Notes: a model not told the origin generated them from the sequence alone. Counted from the stretch's first letter, positions 1 through 11,054 are shown. The stretch is DNA of 64,000 nucleotides from Pseudomonas mangiferae (GCF_007109405.1 NZ_VJOY01000018.1:1-64000); one strand, 5' to 3'. Made by a program: numbers and translations.

Positions 1-617
<617 letters not shown>

Positions 618-655
618 GCACGGCCCCAACGCACCCCCTCCGAGGCTGTTCCCCG

Positions 656-3600
656 ATGCTTATCCTGCGCGGCGCTCCTGCTCTTTCCGCTTTCCGCCAC
701 GGCAAACTGCTCGAACTCCTGACCGCCCGCGTGCCGGCCGTGACCGGCCTCTACGCCGAGTTCGCGCACTTCGCCGACGTCGCCGGGACCCTCGGCGATG
801 ACCAACGGCAGGTACTGGAACGCCTGCTGGAATACGGGCCGAGCGTGCCGGTGCGCGAGCCGAGCGGCCGCCTGTTCCTCTGCGTGCCGCGTTTCGGCAC
901 CATTTCGCCCTGGTCGAGCAAGGCCACCGACATCGCCCGCAACTGCGGTCTGGACGGCATCCGGCGCCTGGAGCGGGGCATCGCCTACTACGTCGAGGGG
1001 ACCCTGAGCGAAGCCGAGGCCGGCGAGGTCGCCGCGCTGCTGCACGACCGCATGACCCAGCGGGTGCTGCCGCGCCTGGAGGATGCTTCCGCGCTGTTCA
1101 GCCACGCCGAGCCGCGGCCGCTGACCGCGGTGGACGTGCTGGGGGGCGGGCGCGCTGCCCTGGAGCAGGCCAACGTGGCGCTGGGGCTGGCGCTGGCCGA
1201 CGACGAGATCGACTACCTGGTGAAGAGCTTCGGCGAGCTGGGGCGCAACCCCCACGACATCGAGCTGATGATGTTCGCCCAGGCCAACTCCGAGCACTGC
1301 CGGCACAAGATCTTCAACGCCAGCTGGGACATCGACGGCGAGAGCCAGGAGAAGTCGCTGTTCGGCATGATCAAGAACACCCACGCCCTGCACGGCGAGG
1401 GGGTGCTCAGCGCCTACAAGGACAACGCCGCGGTGATCGTCGGCCACCGTGCCGGGCGTTTCTTCCCCGACCCCGAGTCGCGCCGCTACGGCGCCGTCGA
1501 GGAGCCGGTGCACATCCTGATGAAGGTGGAGACCCACAACCACCCCACGGCCATCGCCCCGTTCCCCGGCGCTTCCACCGGTTCCGGTGGCGAGATCCGC
1601 GACGAGGGCGCCACCGGCCGCGGTGCCAAGCCCAAGGCCGGGCTGACCGGCTTCACCGTCTCCAACCTGAACATCCCCGGCTTCCAGCAGCCCTGGGAGA
1701 AGCCCTATGGCAAGCCCGAGCGTATCGTCACCGCTCTCGACATCATGATCGAGGGCCCGCTGGGCGGCGCCGCGTTCAACAACGAATTCGGTCGCCCGGC
1801 CCTGACCGGCTACTTCCGTACCTTCGAGCAGGCCATCGACACGCCCCGCGGCGAGGAAGTGCGCGGCTACCACAAGCCGATCATGCTCGCCGGCGGCATG
1901 GGCAACATCCGCGAGGAGCACGTGCAGAAGGCGGACATCCCGGTGGGCGCCAAGCTCATCGTGCTGGGTGGCCCGGCCATGCTCATCGGCCTCGGCGGCG
2001 GCGCGGCATCCTCCATGGACACCGGCGCCAGCTCCGCCGACCTGGACTTCGCCTCGGTGCAGCGGGACAACCCGGAAATGGAACGGCGCTGCCAGGAGGT
2101 CATCGACCGCTGCTGGCAGCTGGGCGCCGACAACCCCATCACGTTCATCCACGACGTCGGCGCCGGCGGCCTCTCCAACGCCCTGCCGGAACTGATCAAC
2201 GACGGCGGCCGCGGCGGCCGCTTCGAACTGCGCAACGTGCCCAATGACGAGCCGGGCATGAGCCCGCTGGAAATCTGGTGCAACGAATCCCAGGAGCGCT
2301 ACGTGCTGTCGGTGGCCGCCGCCGACTTCGAGCGCTTCAAGGCCATCTGCGAGCGCGAACGCTGCCCCTTCGCGGTGGTCGGCGAGGCCATCGAGGAGCG
2401 CCGCCTGACCGTGGCCGACACGCACTTCGGCAACGACGCCGTGGACATGCCCCTGGAGGTGCTGCTGGGCAAGGCCCCGCGCATGCACCGCAGCGCCGGT
2501 CGCGAGGCGGCCCTGGGCGATGATTTCGACGGCACCGGCCTGGACCTGGCCGAGTCGGTCGAGCGCGTGCTGCGTCACCCGGCGGTGGCCAGCAAGAGCT
2601 TCCTCATCACCATCGGCGACCGCACCATCACCGGTCTGGTGGCCCGCGACCAGATGGTCGGCCCGTGGCAGGTGCCGGTGGCCGACTGCGCGGTGACCGC
2701 CACCAGCTTCGACGTCCACACCGGCGAGGCCATGGCCATGGGCGAGCGCACCCCGCTGGCCCTGCTGGACGCGCCGGCCTCCGGGCGCATGGCCATTGGC
2801 GAGACCCTCACCAACTTGGCGGCGGCGCGCATCGAGCAACTGGGCGACATCAAGCTGTCCGCCAACTGGATGGCCGCCGCCGGCCACCCGGGCGAGGACG
2901 CACGGCTCTACGACACCGTGCACGCGGTGGGCATGGAGCTGTGCCCGGCCCTGGGCATCGCCATCCCGGTGGGCAAGGACTCCATGTCCATGAAGACCCG
3001 CTGGCAGGAAGACGGCGCGGACAAGAGCGTCACCGCGCCGCTGTCCCTGATCGTCACCGGCTTCGCGCCGGTGAGCGACATCCGCGGCACGCTGACCCCG
3101 CAGCTGCGCCTGGACAAAGGCGAGACCGACCTGATCCTGATCGACCTGGGCCGCGGGCAGAACCGCCTGGGCGGCTCGATCCTGGCCCAGGTTCACGGCA
3201 AGATCGGCCGCCAGGGCCCGGACGTGGACGATGCCGAGGACCTCAAGGCGTTCTTCGCGGTGATTCAGGGGCTGAACGCCGACGGCCACCTGCTGGCCTA
3301 CCACGACCGCTCCGACGGCGGCCTGCTGACCACCGTGCTGGAAATGGCCTTCGCCGGCCACTGCGGCCTGGACCTGGCCCTGGACCCCCTGGCCGACGAC
3401 CGGTCGGAGCTGGCGAGCGTGCTGTTCAACGAAGAGCTGGGGGCGGTGATCCAGGTGCGCCAGGACGCCACTCCCGAGGTTCTGGCCCAGTTCAGCGCCG
3501 CCGGCCTGGACGATTGCGTCGCGGTGATCGGCCAGCCGGTGAACGGCGCCGACGTCGCCATCCGCTTCGACGGCGAGCAGGTGTTCGTCGGCCAGCGGCG

Positions 3601-4552
3601 GCTGCTGCAGCGCCAGTGGAGCGAAACCAGCTACCGCATCCAGCGCCTGCGGGACAACGCCGAGTGCGCCGAGCAGGAATTCGACGCCCTGCTGGACGAG
3701 GACAACCCGGGGCTCTCGGTGAAACTGGCCTACGACGTGAACCAGGACGTCGCCGCGCCCTACATCAAGAAGGGCGTGCGGCCGTCGGTGGCGATCCTGC
3801 GGGAGCAGGGCGTCAACGGCCAGGTGGAAATGGCCGCGGCCTTCGACCGCGCCGGCTTCGCCGCGGTGGACGTGCACATGAGCGACGTGCTCGCCGGTCG
3901 CGTGGACCTGGCGGACTTCAAGGGCCTGGTGGCCTGCGGCGGCTTCTCCTATGGCGATGTGCTGGGTGCCGGCGAGGGCTGGGCCAAGTCGATCCTGTTC
4001 AACGCCCGGGCGCGGGATGCCTTCCAGGCGTTCTTCGAGCGCAAGGACAGCTTCGCCCTGGGCGTCTGCAACGGTTGCCAGATGATGTCCAACCTCCATG
4101 AACTGGTGCCGGGCAGCGAAGCCTGGCCGCACTTCGTGCGCAACCGCTCGGAGCAGTTCGAGGCGCGGGTGGCCATGGTCCAGGTGCAGGAGTCGCCGTC
4201 GATCTTCCTGCGCGGCATGGCCGGTTCGCGGCTGCCCATCGCCATCGCCCACGGCGAGGGCCACGCCGAGTTCGAGTCCGAGGAAGCCCTGCTGGAAGCC
4301 GACCTCTCCGGCTGCGTGGCGCTGCGCTTCGTCGACAACCACGGCAAGGTCAGCGAGCGCTATCCGGCCAACCCCAACGGCTCGCCCCGGGGCATCACCG
4401 GCCTGAGCAGCCGCGACGGCCGCGTGACCATCATGATGCCGCACCCGGAGCGGGTGTTCCGCGCCGTGCAGAACTCCTGGCGCCCGGATGACTGGCAGGA
4501 AGACGGCGGCTGGCTGCGGATGTTCCGCAACGCCCGGGTCTGGGTGGACTGA
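656..4552 (+). CDS. purL: Phosphoribosylformylglycinamidine synthase (FGAM synthase)
   Basis: This 1298-residue protein has the length of the large, single-chain proteobacterial PurL. It converts FGAR plus glutamine and ATP to FGAM in the fourth step of de novo purine synthesis. The N-terminal domain is followed by two AIR-synthase-type halves, including [19 protein letters not shown] and the later [10 protein letters not shown] segment. The C-terminal class-I glutamine amidotransferase domain shows the nucleophile in [10 protein letters not shown] and the His-Glu end of the triad in [10 protein letters not shown]. It is divergent from mltF. Its stop shares one base with the start of the next gene, so the two are probably translated together. 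Confidence 0.97.
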   Translation: MLILRGAPALSAFRHGKLLELLTARVPAVTGLYAEFAHFADVAGTLGDDQRQVLERLLEYGPSVPVREPSGRLFLCVPRFGTISPWSSKATDIARNCGLDGIRRLERGIAYYVEGTLSEAEAGEVAALLHDRMTQRVLPRLEDASALFSHAEPRPLTAVDVLGGGRAALEQANVALGLALADDEIDYLVKSFGELGRNPHDIELMMFAQANSEHCRHKIFNASWDIDGESQEKSLFGMIKNTHALHGEGVLSAYKDNAAVIVGHRAGRFFPDPESRRYGAVEEPVHILMKVETHNHPTAIAPFPGASTGSGGEIRDEGATGRGAKPKAGLTGFTVSNLNIPGFQQPWEKPYGKPERIVTALDIMIEGPLGGAAFNNEFGRPALTGYFRTFEQAIDTPRGEEVRGYHKPIMLAGGMGNIREEHVQKADIPVGAKLIVLGGPAMLIGLGGGAASSMDTGASSADLDFASVQRDNPEMERRCQEVIDRCWQLGADNPITFIHDVGAGGLSNALPELINDGGRGGRFELRNVPNDEPGMSPLEIWCNESQERYVLSVAAADFERFKAICERERCPFAVVGEAIEERRLTVADTHFGNDAVDMPLEVLLGKAPRMHRSAGREAALGDDFDGTGLDLAESVERVLRHPAVASKSFLITIGDRTITGLVARDQMVGPWQVPVADCAVTATSFDVHTGEAMAMGERTPLALLDAPASGRMAIGETLTNLAAARIEQLGDIKLSANWMAAAGHPGEDARLYDTVHAVGMELCPALGIAIPVGKDSMSMKTRWQEDGADKSVTAPLSLIVTGFAPVSDIRGTLTPQLRLDKGETDLILIDLGRGQNRLGGSILAQVHGKIGRQGPDVDDAEDLKAFFAVIQGLNADGHLLAYHDRSDGGLLTTVLEMAFAGHCGLDLALDPLADDRSELASVLFNEELGAVIQVRQDATPEVLAQFSAAGLDDCVAVIGQPVNGADVAIRFDGEQVFVGQRRLLQRQWSETSYRIQRLRDNAECAEQEFDALLDEDNPGLSVKLAYDVNQDVAAPYIKKGVRPSVAILREQGVNGQVEMAAAFDRAGFAAVDVHMSDVLAGRVDLADFKGLVACGGFSYGDVLGAGEGWAKSILFNARARDAFQAFFERKDSFALGVCNGCQMMSNLHELVPGSEAWPHFVRNRSEQFEARVAMVQVQESPSIFLRGMAGSRLPIAIAHGEGHAEFESEEALLEADLSGCVALRFVDNHGKVSERYPANPNGSPRGITGLSSRDGRVTIMMPHPERVFRAVQNSWRPDDWQEDGGWLRMFRNARVWVD

Positions 4553-4839
4553 TGGAGGCGGGCGGCGATCCCCGCAAGGAGGCGCCGCCGTTGCCGGAAG
4601 CTCGCCGGGTCAGGCCCGGCGAGGCGCTGCACTTGTGCACCTGCCGGCGGTCTCCCTATTCCCCCGATTGCCCGGCCACCTGTGGCGCGGGCCTGCGGGT
4701 CACGGTGGCCCGGGAGCGCCTGCTGCTGCTGTGCCGCTGCGGCGGTTCCCGGCAATTGCCGTGGTGCGACGGCAGCCATGTCCCGCCCACGCCCTCGCTG
4801 CGGGCGCGCTGGCGACGCTTTCTCTACGGCGAGGGATAG
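4552..4839 (+). CDS. Small protein with two CDGSH-type iron-sulfur motifs
   Basis: This is a 95-residue protein whose ATG overlaps the purL stop (TGATG), indicating translational coupling. Residues 61-76 read CRCGGSRQLPWCDGSH, a complete CDGSH motif with ligands C61, C63, C72 and H76. Residues 29-44 read CTCRRSPYSPDCPATC with identical spacing, but the DGSH end is replaced by PATC, so its fourth potential ligand is Cys44. In the family, 3Cys-1His motifs bind redox-active 2Fe-2S clusters, and proteins with two motifs are known in bacteria. The redox partner is unknown. Coupling to purL may be fortuitous or may link cluster status to purine synthesis (inference). Confidence 0.75.
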   Translation: MEAGGDPRKEAPPLPEARRVRPGEALHLCTCRRSPYSPDCPATCGAGLRVTVARERLLLLCRCGGSRQLPWCDGSHVPPTPSLRARWRRFLYGEG

Positions 4840-5008
4840 CGGGAGGCTTACGCCAATCCCAGCCGTACGTCGCCGAACAGCGCGATGGGTAGCCGGTCGA
4901 ATTCACTGGGCGCGTGAGCAAGTCCTTGTGGTTGAAGGCATAATGCCATCAATGCCTGGCGCATCTGGTCGCCGCATCCCATCCTCGCGTCTGTCTCCGG
5001 AGGCTCCG

Positions 5009-5326
5009 ATGTACAAGCTGTGTTTCTTCGTTCCCGAAACCCATCTCGAAGCGGTCAAGCGCGCGGTCTTCGCCGCCGGGGCGGGGCGGATCGGCGCCTA
5101 TGACCAGTGCGCCTGGCAGGTGCTGGGCCAGGGCCAGTTCCGTCCCCTGGAAGGCAGCAAGCCCTATCTGGGGGAAACCGATACCTTGGAGCGGGTGGCG
5201 GAATGGAAGGTGGAGATGGTGGTGGCCGACGAGCTGATCCACGCGGCGGTCAAGGCGCTGAAGGCCAGCCACCCCTACGAGACACCGGCCTTCGACGTCT
5301 GGCGGCTGTCCGATCTGCAGTTCTAG
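5009..5326 (+). CDS. NIF3-like / YqfO-type small protein
   Basis: This 105-residue protein begins MYKLCFFVPETHLEAVK and contains the conserved HPYETPAFDVW near its C-terminus. That pattern matches the free-standing version of the domain inserted in YqfO/NIF3-family proteins. The ATG at 5009 follows a GGAGG element (4999-5003); a longer open frame upstream lacks any family similarity. A CATAAT -10-like element lies at 4939-4944. The molecular function is not established for stand-alone members; a role as a ligand-sensing domain is only a guess. Confidence 0.75.
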   Translation: MYKLCFFVPETHLEAVKRAVFAAGAGRIGAYDQCAWQVLGQGQFRPLEGSKPYLGETDTLERVAEWKVEMVVADELIHAAVKALKASHPYETPAFDVWRLSDLQF

Positions 5327-5357
5327 CGAGATCCTGTTCTGAGCGAGATGCGGCGCC

Positions 5358-5861
5358 TCAGGGGCGGATCTCGATCATCGTGCCGTCCTTCACCAGGTTC
5401 CACACTTCGCGCATGTCGCTGTTGGTCATGGCGATGCAGCCCTCGGTCCAGTCCAGGGTGTGGAAGTACCATTCCGGGTATTCCGCGCTCAGCGGGGTCC
5501 CGTGGATCAGGATCATCCCGCCCGGCTTGACGTTGCGCGCCTTCGCCTCGGCGATGTCGCGGGCGTTGGGGTAGGAAATGTGCATGGCCAGGTTGTAGCG
5601 GGAGCTGGGCTTGCGCCAGTCGATCCAGTAGAAGCCTTCCGGCGTGCGCTGATCCCCCTCGCGGACCTTCGGCCCCTTCGGCTGCTTGCCCAGGGAGATG
5701 CGGTAGCTCTTCACCAGCTCGCCGCGATTGAGCAGGTGCAGTTTGTGCTCGCCCTTGAGCACCAGCACCTTGTCCACCGGCTTGCCTTCCACCCGGGCAG
5801 CAGTGTCGGCATGAGTAAAGGCCGCCGCGGCCAGGCAGAAGAGGGCGAACAACCAGCGCAT
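5358..5861 (-). CDS. L,D-transpeptidase (YkuD family), exported
   Basis: The 167-residue product has a signal peptide at residues 1-18 (MRWLFALFCLAAAAFTHA). The YkuD catalytic domain follows, with ILIHGTP (His120) and TEGCIAMTNSDM (Cys142), the expected His and nucleophilic Cys. Such enzymes form or exchange 3-3 or lipoprotein crosslinks in periplasmic peptidoglycan. The protein is short, essentially only the catalytic domain, with no peptidoglycan-binding module. It lies downstream of, and in the same direction as, the NUDIX gene starting at 6454, with 38 bases between them. Confidence 0.88.
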   Translation of the reverse strand: MRWLFALFCLAAAAFTHADTAARVEGKPVDKVLVLKGEHKLHLLNRGELVKSYRISLGKQPKGPKVREGDQRTPEGFYWIDWRKPSSRYNLAMHISYPNARDIAEAKARNVKPGGMILIHGTPLSAEYPEWYFHTLDWTEGCIAMTNSDMREVWNLVKDGTMIEIRP

Positions 5862-5899
5862 CGAAGAGAATTCCCAGGGGGATCGCGACCGCGGCGCGG

Positions 5900-6454
5900 T
5901 CAGGGTTTGTCGAGAGCGGCCGCCAACGGCGCCAGGGGCTCGTTGCGAACCGGGAAGACCTGGGTCCGGCGGTCGGCGAAGAAGCATTCTAAGGTACGCC
6001 CCACGGTGGGGAAAGCCAGCTCTGACCAGGGGATCTCCTGTTCGTCGAACAGCCTCACCTCCAGGCTTTCCTCGCCCACCGCATAGGTCCCGTCGGCCAG
6101 CTCGGCACGGAAGAACAGGTACACCTGGTCGATGTGGGGCAGGTCGAAGAGCATGTAGAGCGCCAGGTCCTTCACCGGGGCGCCGGCTTCCTCCAGGGTT
6201 TCCCGGGCGGCGGCCTGGGCCAGGGTCTCGCCGTTCTCCATGAAACCGGCGGGCAGGGTCCAGTAGCCGCGGCGCGGTTCGATGGCGCGCCGGCAGAGCA
6301 GCACCCGGCCTTGCCACACCGGCAGGCAGCCGGCCACCACCCGCGGGTTCTGGTAGTGGATCGCCTGGCAGCCGTCGCAGACGTAGCGCAGGCGGTTGTC
6401 CCCGCTGGGGATGCGCTGGCACACGGGGCTGCCGCACTGGTTGCAGAATTTCAT
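5900..6454 (-). CDS. NUDIX hydrolase with N-terminal zinc ribbon
   Basis: This 184-residue protein starts at MKFCNQCGSPV after a GAGGAG ribosome-binding site. A four-Cys ribbon (CNQC and later CDGC) is followed by a NUDIX domain with a complete box running from GFMENGE through ARETLEEAGA. The domain order resembles NudC-like NADH or RNA-cap pyrophosphatases, but the protein is shorter and lacks the NudC SQPWPFPxS signature. The substrate is therefore unknown. It is divergent from the second NUDIX gene at 6601. Confidence 0.85.
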   Translation of the reverse strand: MKFCNQCGSPVCQRIPSGDNRLRYVCDGCQAIHYQNPRVVAGCLPVWQGRVLLCRRAIEPRRGYWTLPAGFMENGETLAQAAARETLEEAGAPVKDLALYMLFDLPHIDQVYLFFRAELADGTYAVGEESLEVRLFDEQEIPWSELAFPTVGRTLECFFADRRTQVFPVRNEPLAPLAAALDKP

Positions 6455-6600
6455 CGGGACTCCTCGAAGGCTGCGGCCATCTTGGCGGCAGTCACCGTCC
6501 CCGGCAAGCGCGGGCGGGCATCCGGGCGCGCGGTGGCGGGGCTTGGGCCGCTGGCGCGTTCGTGCCATGATGCCCGGCAGAACCCAAATCGAGGCCCCCG

Positions 6601-7203
6601 ATGCTGGACGAGTTGCTGCGGCGCGTGCAGAGCCATACTCCCCGCCTGCTGGAAACCGACCGGGTATTCCCGGAAGCCGCCGTCCTGGTGCCGGTCACCC
6701 GCAGCGACGAGCCGGAGCTGGTGCTCACCCTGCGCGCCAGCGGCCTGTCCACCCACGGCGGCGAGGTGGCGTTCCCCGGCGGGCGCCGCGACCCCGAGGA
6801 CCGCGACCTGGTGCATACCGCCCTGCGCGAGGCGGACGAGGAAATCGGCCTGCCGCCCGGCCTGGTGGAGGTGATCGGCCCCCTGAGCACGCTGGTGTCG
6901 CGCCACGGCATCAAGGTCACGCCCTACGTGGGCTTCGTGCCGGACTTCGTCGAGTACCGCCCCAACGACGCCGAGATCGCCGCGGTGTTCTCGGTGCCCC
7001 TGACATTCTTCTGCCGCGACCCCCGGGAAACCACCCACCGCATCGACTACCTGGGGCAGAGCTGGTACGTGCCCAGCTACCGCTTCGGCGAATTCAAGAT
7101 CTGGGGCCTCACCGCGATCATGGTGGTGGAACTGGTCAACCTGGTCTTCGACGCCGGCATCGACCTGCACACGCCGCCGGCCACCTATCTCACCCTGAGC
7201 TGA
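6601..7203 (+). CDS. NUDIX hydrolase, CoA pyrophosphatase-like (NudL family)
   Basis: The 200-residue protein has [20 protein letters not shown], matching the UPF0035 extension that precedes the NUDIX box in CoA diphosphatases. The box itself ends in [11 protein letters not shown]. Family members cleave CoA to 3',5'-ADP and 4'-phosphopantetheine, using Mg or Mn. The spacing inside the box fits the NudL subfamily better than generic NUDIX enzymes. It is followed in the same direction by the gamma-carbonic anhydrase-like gene after 40 bases and may share a transcript with it. Confidence 0.85.
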   Translation: MLDELLRRVQSHTPRLLETDRVFPEAAVLVPVTRSDEPELVLTLRASGLSTHGGEVAFPGGRRDPEDRDLVHTALREADEEIGLPPGLVEVIGPLSTLVSRHGIKVTPYVGFVPDFVEYRPNDAEIAAVFSVPLTFFCRDPRETTHRIDYLGQSWYVPSYRFGEFKIWGLTAIMVVELVNLVFDAGIDLHTPPATYLTLS

Positions 7204-7243
7204 GCCGGCACCCGCCGGCCCGAGTCCCGCAGAGGAACGCCTG

Positions 7244-7771
7244 ATGAAATACGTCCTGGGCAACGACCGCGTCGACACCCATCCCGGCAGCTGGGTCGCC
7301 CCCGGCGCCACTCTGATCGGCAAGGTGCGCCTGGAGGCCGGCTCCAGCGTCTGGTTCGGCGCCGTGCTGCGCGGCGACAACGAGCTGATCCTGATCGGCG
7401 AGAACAGCAACGTGCAGGACGGGACGGTGATGCACACCGACCCCGGCTCGCCCCTGACCATCGGCCGCGGCGTGACCATCGGCCACAACGCCATGCTGCA
7501 CGGCTGCAGCGTCGACGACTACAGCCTGATCGGCATCAACGCCGTGGTGCTCAACGGCGCCCGCATCGGCAAGCACTGCATCATCGGCGCCAACGCGCTG
7601 ATTCCCGAGGGCAAGGTCATCCCCGATGGCAGCCTGGTGGTGGGCTCGCCCGGCCGGGTGGTGCGGGAGCTGGATGCGGCGCAGAAGAAGATGCTCGAAG
7701 CCAGCGCCGCCCACTATGTGCAGAACGCCCGGCGCTACGCCCGGGACCTGGTGGAGCAGCAGGACGGATGA
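7244..7771 (+). CDS. Gamma-carbonic anhydrase-like left-handed beta-helix protein
   Basis: This 175-residue protein is built of hexapeptide repeats such as [19 protein letters not shown] and [17 protein letters not shown]. Candidate metal-binding histidines lie in VMHTD and in [11 protein letters not shown]. These are features of the YrdA/PaaY gamma-carbonic anhydrase-like family, usually trimeric. Some members hydrate CO2, and many have no shown activity. The start follows an AGAGGA element. The last four bases overlap the start of the DUF1289 gene (ATGA). Confidence 0.88.
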   Translation: MKYVLGNDRVDTHPGSWVAPGATLIGKVRLEAGSSVWFGAVLRGDNELILIGENSNVQDGTVMHTDPGSPLTIGRGVTIGHNAMLHGCSVDDYSLIGINAVVLNGARIGKHCIIGANALIPEGKVIPDGSLVVGSPGRVVRELDAAQKKMLEASAAHYVQNARRYARDLVEQQDG

Positions 7772-7968
7772 GCGCGCCGCCGCGGGTCCCGTCGCCCTGC
7801 GTGCACATCTGCGCCCTGGACGACGAGGACATCTGCATCGGCTGCCAGCGCTCCATGGACGAGATCGTCCGCTGGGGCCGGATGGATGACGCCGAGCGCC
7901 GCCAGGTGCTGGTCCGCTGCGCCGCGCGCGGGCGGGCCAAGGGCGCCTATTTCGGCGATTCGCCCTGA
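7768..7968 (+). CDS. DUF1289 small cysteine-rich protein
   Basis: This 66-residue protein begins [20 protein letters not shown] and contains [14 protein letters not shown], the DUF1289 signature with four cysteines (CxxxC and CxGC). It probably binds a metal or iron-sulfur cluster, but its function is unknown. It overlaps the preceding gene by four bases, so translation is coupled, and that pairing is common in Pseudomonas. A wider spacing and a GC-rich stretch separate it from purT. Confidence 0.85.
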   Translation: MSAPPRVPSPCVHICALDDEDICIGCQRSMDEIVRWGRMDDAERRQVLVRCAARGRAKGAYFGDSP

Positions 7969-8055
7969 GCGACCCGCCAGCCTTTCCCGGCCCGCGTCGC
8001 GGGCCTCCCCTCGCGGCCTCGGCCGCTCGTTCACCCGGATTGAGGAATGTCAGCG

Positions 8056-9237
8056 ATGCCACGTATCGGAACCCCGCTTTCGCCCAGCGCGACCCGTGTC
8101 CTGCTTTGCGGCTCCGGCGAGCTCGGCAAGGAAGTGGCGATCGAACTGCAGCGCCTGGGCGTGGAAGTGATCGCGGTCGACCGGTATGCCGATGCGCCGG
8201 CCATGCAGGTGGCCCACCGCAGCCACGTCATCAGCATGCTGGACGGCGAGGCGTTGCGAGCGGTGATCGAGCGCGAGCGGCCCCACTTCATCGTCCCGGA
8301 GATCGAGGCCATCGCCACCGCGACCCTGGTGGAGCTGGAAGCCGAGGGCTACACCGTGGTGCCCACCGCCCGCGCCGCCCAGTTGACCATGAACCGCGAG
8401 GGCATCCGCCGGCTGGCCGCCGAGGAGCTGGGCCTGCCCACGTCGCCCTACCGCTTCGCCGACAGCCTGGAGGAGTACCGCGCCGGGGTCGCCGCGGTCG
8501 GTTACCCCTGCGTGGTGAAGCCGATCATGAGTTCCTCCGGCAAGGGCCAGAGCGTGCTCCGGTCCGACGCCGACCTGCAGGCCGCCTGGGATTACGCCCA
8601 GGAGGGCGGGCGCGCTGGCAAGGGACGGGTGATCGTCGAGGGGTTCATCGACTTCGACTACGAGATCACCCTGCTGACGGTGCGCCATGCCGGTGGCACC
8701 ACCTTCTGCGCGCCCATCGGCCACCGTCAGGTGAAAGGCGATTACCACGAATCCTGGCAGCCCCAGGCCATGAGCCCGGCGGCCCTGGCCGAGTCCGAGC
8801 GTGTCGCCCGGGCGGTCACCGAGGCCCTGGGTGGGCGCGGGCTGTTCGGCGTGGAACTGTTCGTCAAGGGTGACCAGGTGTGGTTCAGCGAGGTGTCGCC
8901 GCGGCCCCACGACACCGGTCTGGTGACCCTGGTCTCCCAGGACCTGTCGGAATTCGCCCTGCACGCCCGGGCGATTCTCGGCCTGCCGATCCCGGCGATC
9001 CGCCAGTGCGGGCCGTCGGCCTCGGCGGTGATCCTGGTGGAAGGGGAGTCCACCCAGGTGAGCTACGGCAACCTGGGCGCGGCCCTGGCCGAGCCGGACA
9101 CCGCGCTGCGCCTGTTCGGCAAGCCCGAGGTCAGCGGGCAGCGGCGCATGGGCGTGGCCCTGGCGCGCGATGAGTCCGTGCAAGCGGCCCGGGACAAGGC
9201 TGTGCGGGCGGCGGCTGCGGTACAGGTCCGGCTGTAA
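8056..9237 (+). CDS. purT: Formate-dependent phosphoribosylglycinamide formyltransferase (GAR transformylase 2)
   Basis: The 393-residue ATP-grasp enzyme makes formyl-GAR from GAR, ATP and formate in purine synthesis, bypassing the folate-dependent PurN. The N-terminal [17 protein letters not shown] nucleotide fold and the ATP-grasp segments [14 protein letters not shown] and [14 protein letters not shown] are intact. The ATG at 8056 is preferred because GAGGA (8042-8046) is nine bases away; an in-frame ATG at 8047 would abut it. Gene order relative to purL and ffh matches other Pseudomonas. Confidence 0.96.
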   Translation: MPRIGTPLSPSATRVLLCGSGELGKEVAIELQRLGVEVIAVDRYADAPAMQVAHRSHVISMLDGEALRAVIERERPHFIVPEIEAIATATLVELEAEGYTVVPTARAAQLTMNREGIRRLAAEELGLPTSPYRFADSLEEYRAGVAAVGYPCVVKPIMSSSGKGQSVLRSDADLQAAWDYAQEGGRAGKGRVIVEGFIDFDYEITLLTVRHAGGTTFCAPIGHRQVKGDYHESWQPQAMSPAALAESERVARAVTEALGGRGLFGVELFVKGDQVWFSEVSPRPHDTGLVTLVSQDLSEFALHARAILGLPIPAIRQCGPSASAVILVEGESTQVSYGNLGAALAEPDTALRLFGKPEVSGQRRMGVALARDESVQAARDKAVRAAAAVQVRL

Positions 9238-9259
9238 GCGAGAGGCCTGGCACGAGCCG

Positions 9260-9290
9260 AGCCCGCAGGGATACTCCTGGCGGGCTTGTT
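9260..9290 (+). terminator. Possible purT terminator
   Basis: AGCCCGC pairs with GCGGGCT, extended by AGG/CCT, followed by a weak TTGTT tract. It lies between the convergent purT and the CorC-like gene. The hairpin is clear but the U-run is poor. Confidence 0.4.
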
Positions 9291-9335
9291 CGAAAGCGGT
9301 GATTGACCGTCGGGTGGGCGGAAGGCGTGTCCGGG

Positions 9336-10172
9336 CTAGCGCGCCCAGCGCTCGGCGGTGAAGCCGGCGTTCCACAGCTTCACCTGCTCCACCCGGTTGT
9401 GGGCGATCTCCTGGACCTCCAGGCGATACGGCCCGATCTTCAGGCACACGCCGCTTTCCGGCAGGCTCTCCAGGGCCTCGGTGATCAGGCCGTTGAGGGT
9501 CTTCGGCCCTTCGCTGGGCAACTGCCAGGACAGGCGCTGGTTGAGTTCGCGGATCAGCACGTTGCCGCTGATGCGGAAGCTGCCGTCCCCCAGCGCCTGG
9601 ATGCCCTGGGGGAAGGGGGTCTCCAGGCTGGCGAAGTTGCCGATCAGTTGCTGGAGGATGTCCTCCAGGCTGACCAGGCCCACCAGTTCGCCGTACTCGT
9701 CCACCACCAGGGCGAGCCGGCGTTGCTGCTTCTGGAACTGGCGCAGCTGCTTGTCGAGGCTGGTGCTCTGGGGCACGAAATACGGCTCGCGGCTGGCGGC
9801 CAGCAGGGTATCCGCCTCGAACGTGCCTTCCCCCAGCAGACGGGCGATCTGCCGTACGTGAATCACCCCCTGGACCTGATTGACGTCGCCCCGGTACAGC
9901 GGCAGCCGGCTGTGGGGCGTGCGGCCCAGTTGCTCGATCATCTGCGCCGGCGTGCCGTTCAGGTCCAGCCCCTGGATCTGCCCGCGAGGCACCATCACCT
10001 CGCTGACCGTCAGGTGCTCGAGCACGCGCAGCGGGTCGTCGGCGGTCGGCACCGCGGCGTCAGCGGCCACGGGCGTACGCCGCCGGTGGCTCAGGTACAC
10101 CAGCAGCAGGGCCAGGATCAGGGCGACCGACAAACCGAGCAGCAGGCCGGGAAGAAAACCGAAACCGTTCAT
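9336..10172 (-). CDS. CBS-pair protein of the CorC/HlyC family without a DUF21 domain
   Basis: The 278-residue protein has one N-terminal membrane helix (about residues 5-27), a CBS pair (about 55-185, with EVMVPRGQIQGL and VVDEYGELVGLVSLEDIL) and a C-terminal CorC_HlyC domain (about 195-272). Family members with a DUF21/CNNM membrane domain act in Mg/Co transport or efflux. That domain is absent here and replaced by a single helix, so transport by this protein alone is doubtful. A membrane-anchored regulatory role is a possibility. The downstream end faces purT; the CcsA-like gene lies seven bases upstream in the same direction. Confidence 0.8.
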   Translation of the reverse strand: MNGFGFLPGLLLGLSVALILALLLVYLSHRRRTPVAADAAVPTADDPLRVLEHLTVSEVMVPRGQIQGLDLNGTPAQMIEQLGRTPHSRLPLYRGDVNQVQGVIHVRQIARLLGEGTFEADTLLAASREPYFVPQSTSLDKQLRQFQKQQRRLALVVDEYGELVGLVSLEDILQQLIGNFASLETPFPQGIQALGDGSFRISGNVLIRELNQRLSWQLPSEGPKTLNGLITEALESLPESGVCLKIGPYRLEVQEIAHNRVEQVKLWNAGFTAERWAR

Positions 10173-10179
10173 GGGGCGT

Positions 10180-10980
10180 TCAGACGTGCAGGATGAATTC
10201 GCGGACCAGCTTGCTGCCGAAATACGCCAGCATCAGCAGGCAGAAGCCGGCCAGGGTCCAGCGGATCGCCTTGTGGCCGCGCCAGCCCAGGCGGTGGCGT
10301 CCCCACAGCAGCACGCCGAACACCACCCAGGCGAAGCAGGACAGGATGGTCTTGTGGGCCAGGTGCTGGGCGAACAGGTTCTCGACGAACAGCCAGCCGG
10401 ACACCAAGGACAGCGACAGCAGCGCCCAGCCGGCCCAGAGGAAGCCAAACAGCAGGCTCTCCATGGTCTGCAGCGGCGGGAAGTTGCGGATCAGCCCGGA
10501 CGGGTGCTTGTGCTTGAGCTGGTAGTCCTGCATCAGCAGCAGCAGCGACTGGAACACCGCCATGGTCAGCAGGCCGTAGGCGAGGATCGACAGCAGGATG
10601 TGGGCGAGAATGCCCGGCGCCTCGTCGATCGGGCTGACCGTGCCGGACGGCAGGAACTGCGCCAAGAGTACCGTCAGCAGGCCCAGGGGCAGCAGCACCA
10701 GCAGCAAGTTTTCCACCGGAATGCGCAGGCAGGCCAGCAGGGTCAGCAGGATGACCGCGAAGGCGATCAGGCTGGCGGCGTTGAAGAAGTCGAGGGACAG
10801 GCCCGGCGCCGCATGCAGCTGCATGAACAGGCTGCTGCCGTGGAACAGCAGCGCCACGGCGATGAGCAGCGCGAGCAGGGGTTTGTTCGGCTTTTCGTGT
10901 CTGGCCAGGCGAAGGCCTTGGTAGAAAGTGGCGCCGGCGTACAGGGCGGAGGCCACCAGGCTGGGCAGCAGGGGGTGCAT
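10180..10980 (-). CDS. CcsA/YpjD-type cytochrome c assembly-family inner membrane protein
   Basis: This 266-residue protein has about eight hydrophobic segments. It includes HILLSILAYGLLTMAVFQSLLL and a late HKTILSCFAWVVFGVLLWGRH, as in the cytochrome C assembly (CcsA/CcmC) superfamily. The start at 10980 follows AAGGA. In many Pseudomonas the YpjD-like gene sits divergent from ffh, as here. True heme-handling activity is unproven for this branch, and the tryptophan-rich WWD loop of CcmC is not obvious. Confidence 0.85.
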   Translation of the reverse strand: MHPLLPSLVASALYAGATFYQGLRLARHEKPNKPLLALLIAVALLFHGSSLFMQLHAAPGLSLDFFNAASLIAFAVILLTLLACLRIPVENLLLVLLPLGLLTVLLAQFLPSGTVSPIDEAPGILAHILLSILAYGLLTMAVFQSLLLLMQDYQLKHKHPSGLIRNFPPLQTMESLLFGFLWAGWALLSLSLVSGWLFVENLFAQHLAHKTILSCFAWVVFGVLLWGRHRLGWRGHKAIRWTLAGFCLLMLAYFGSKLVREFILHV

Positions 10981-11054
10981 AAATCCTTGTAAGGCAAGCC
11001 CGAAAGAGCGCGAGTGTGGCACAGAACCGGCCGCCCACGAAAGACCGCGGGCGG

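Noticed and set aside
9248-9262. TGGCACG-N4-GAGC, a sigma-54-like element
   Set aside because: The -12 half is poor (GAGCC), it lies in the 3' region after purT, and no gene starts downstream on that strand.
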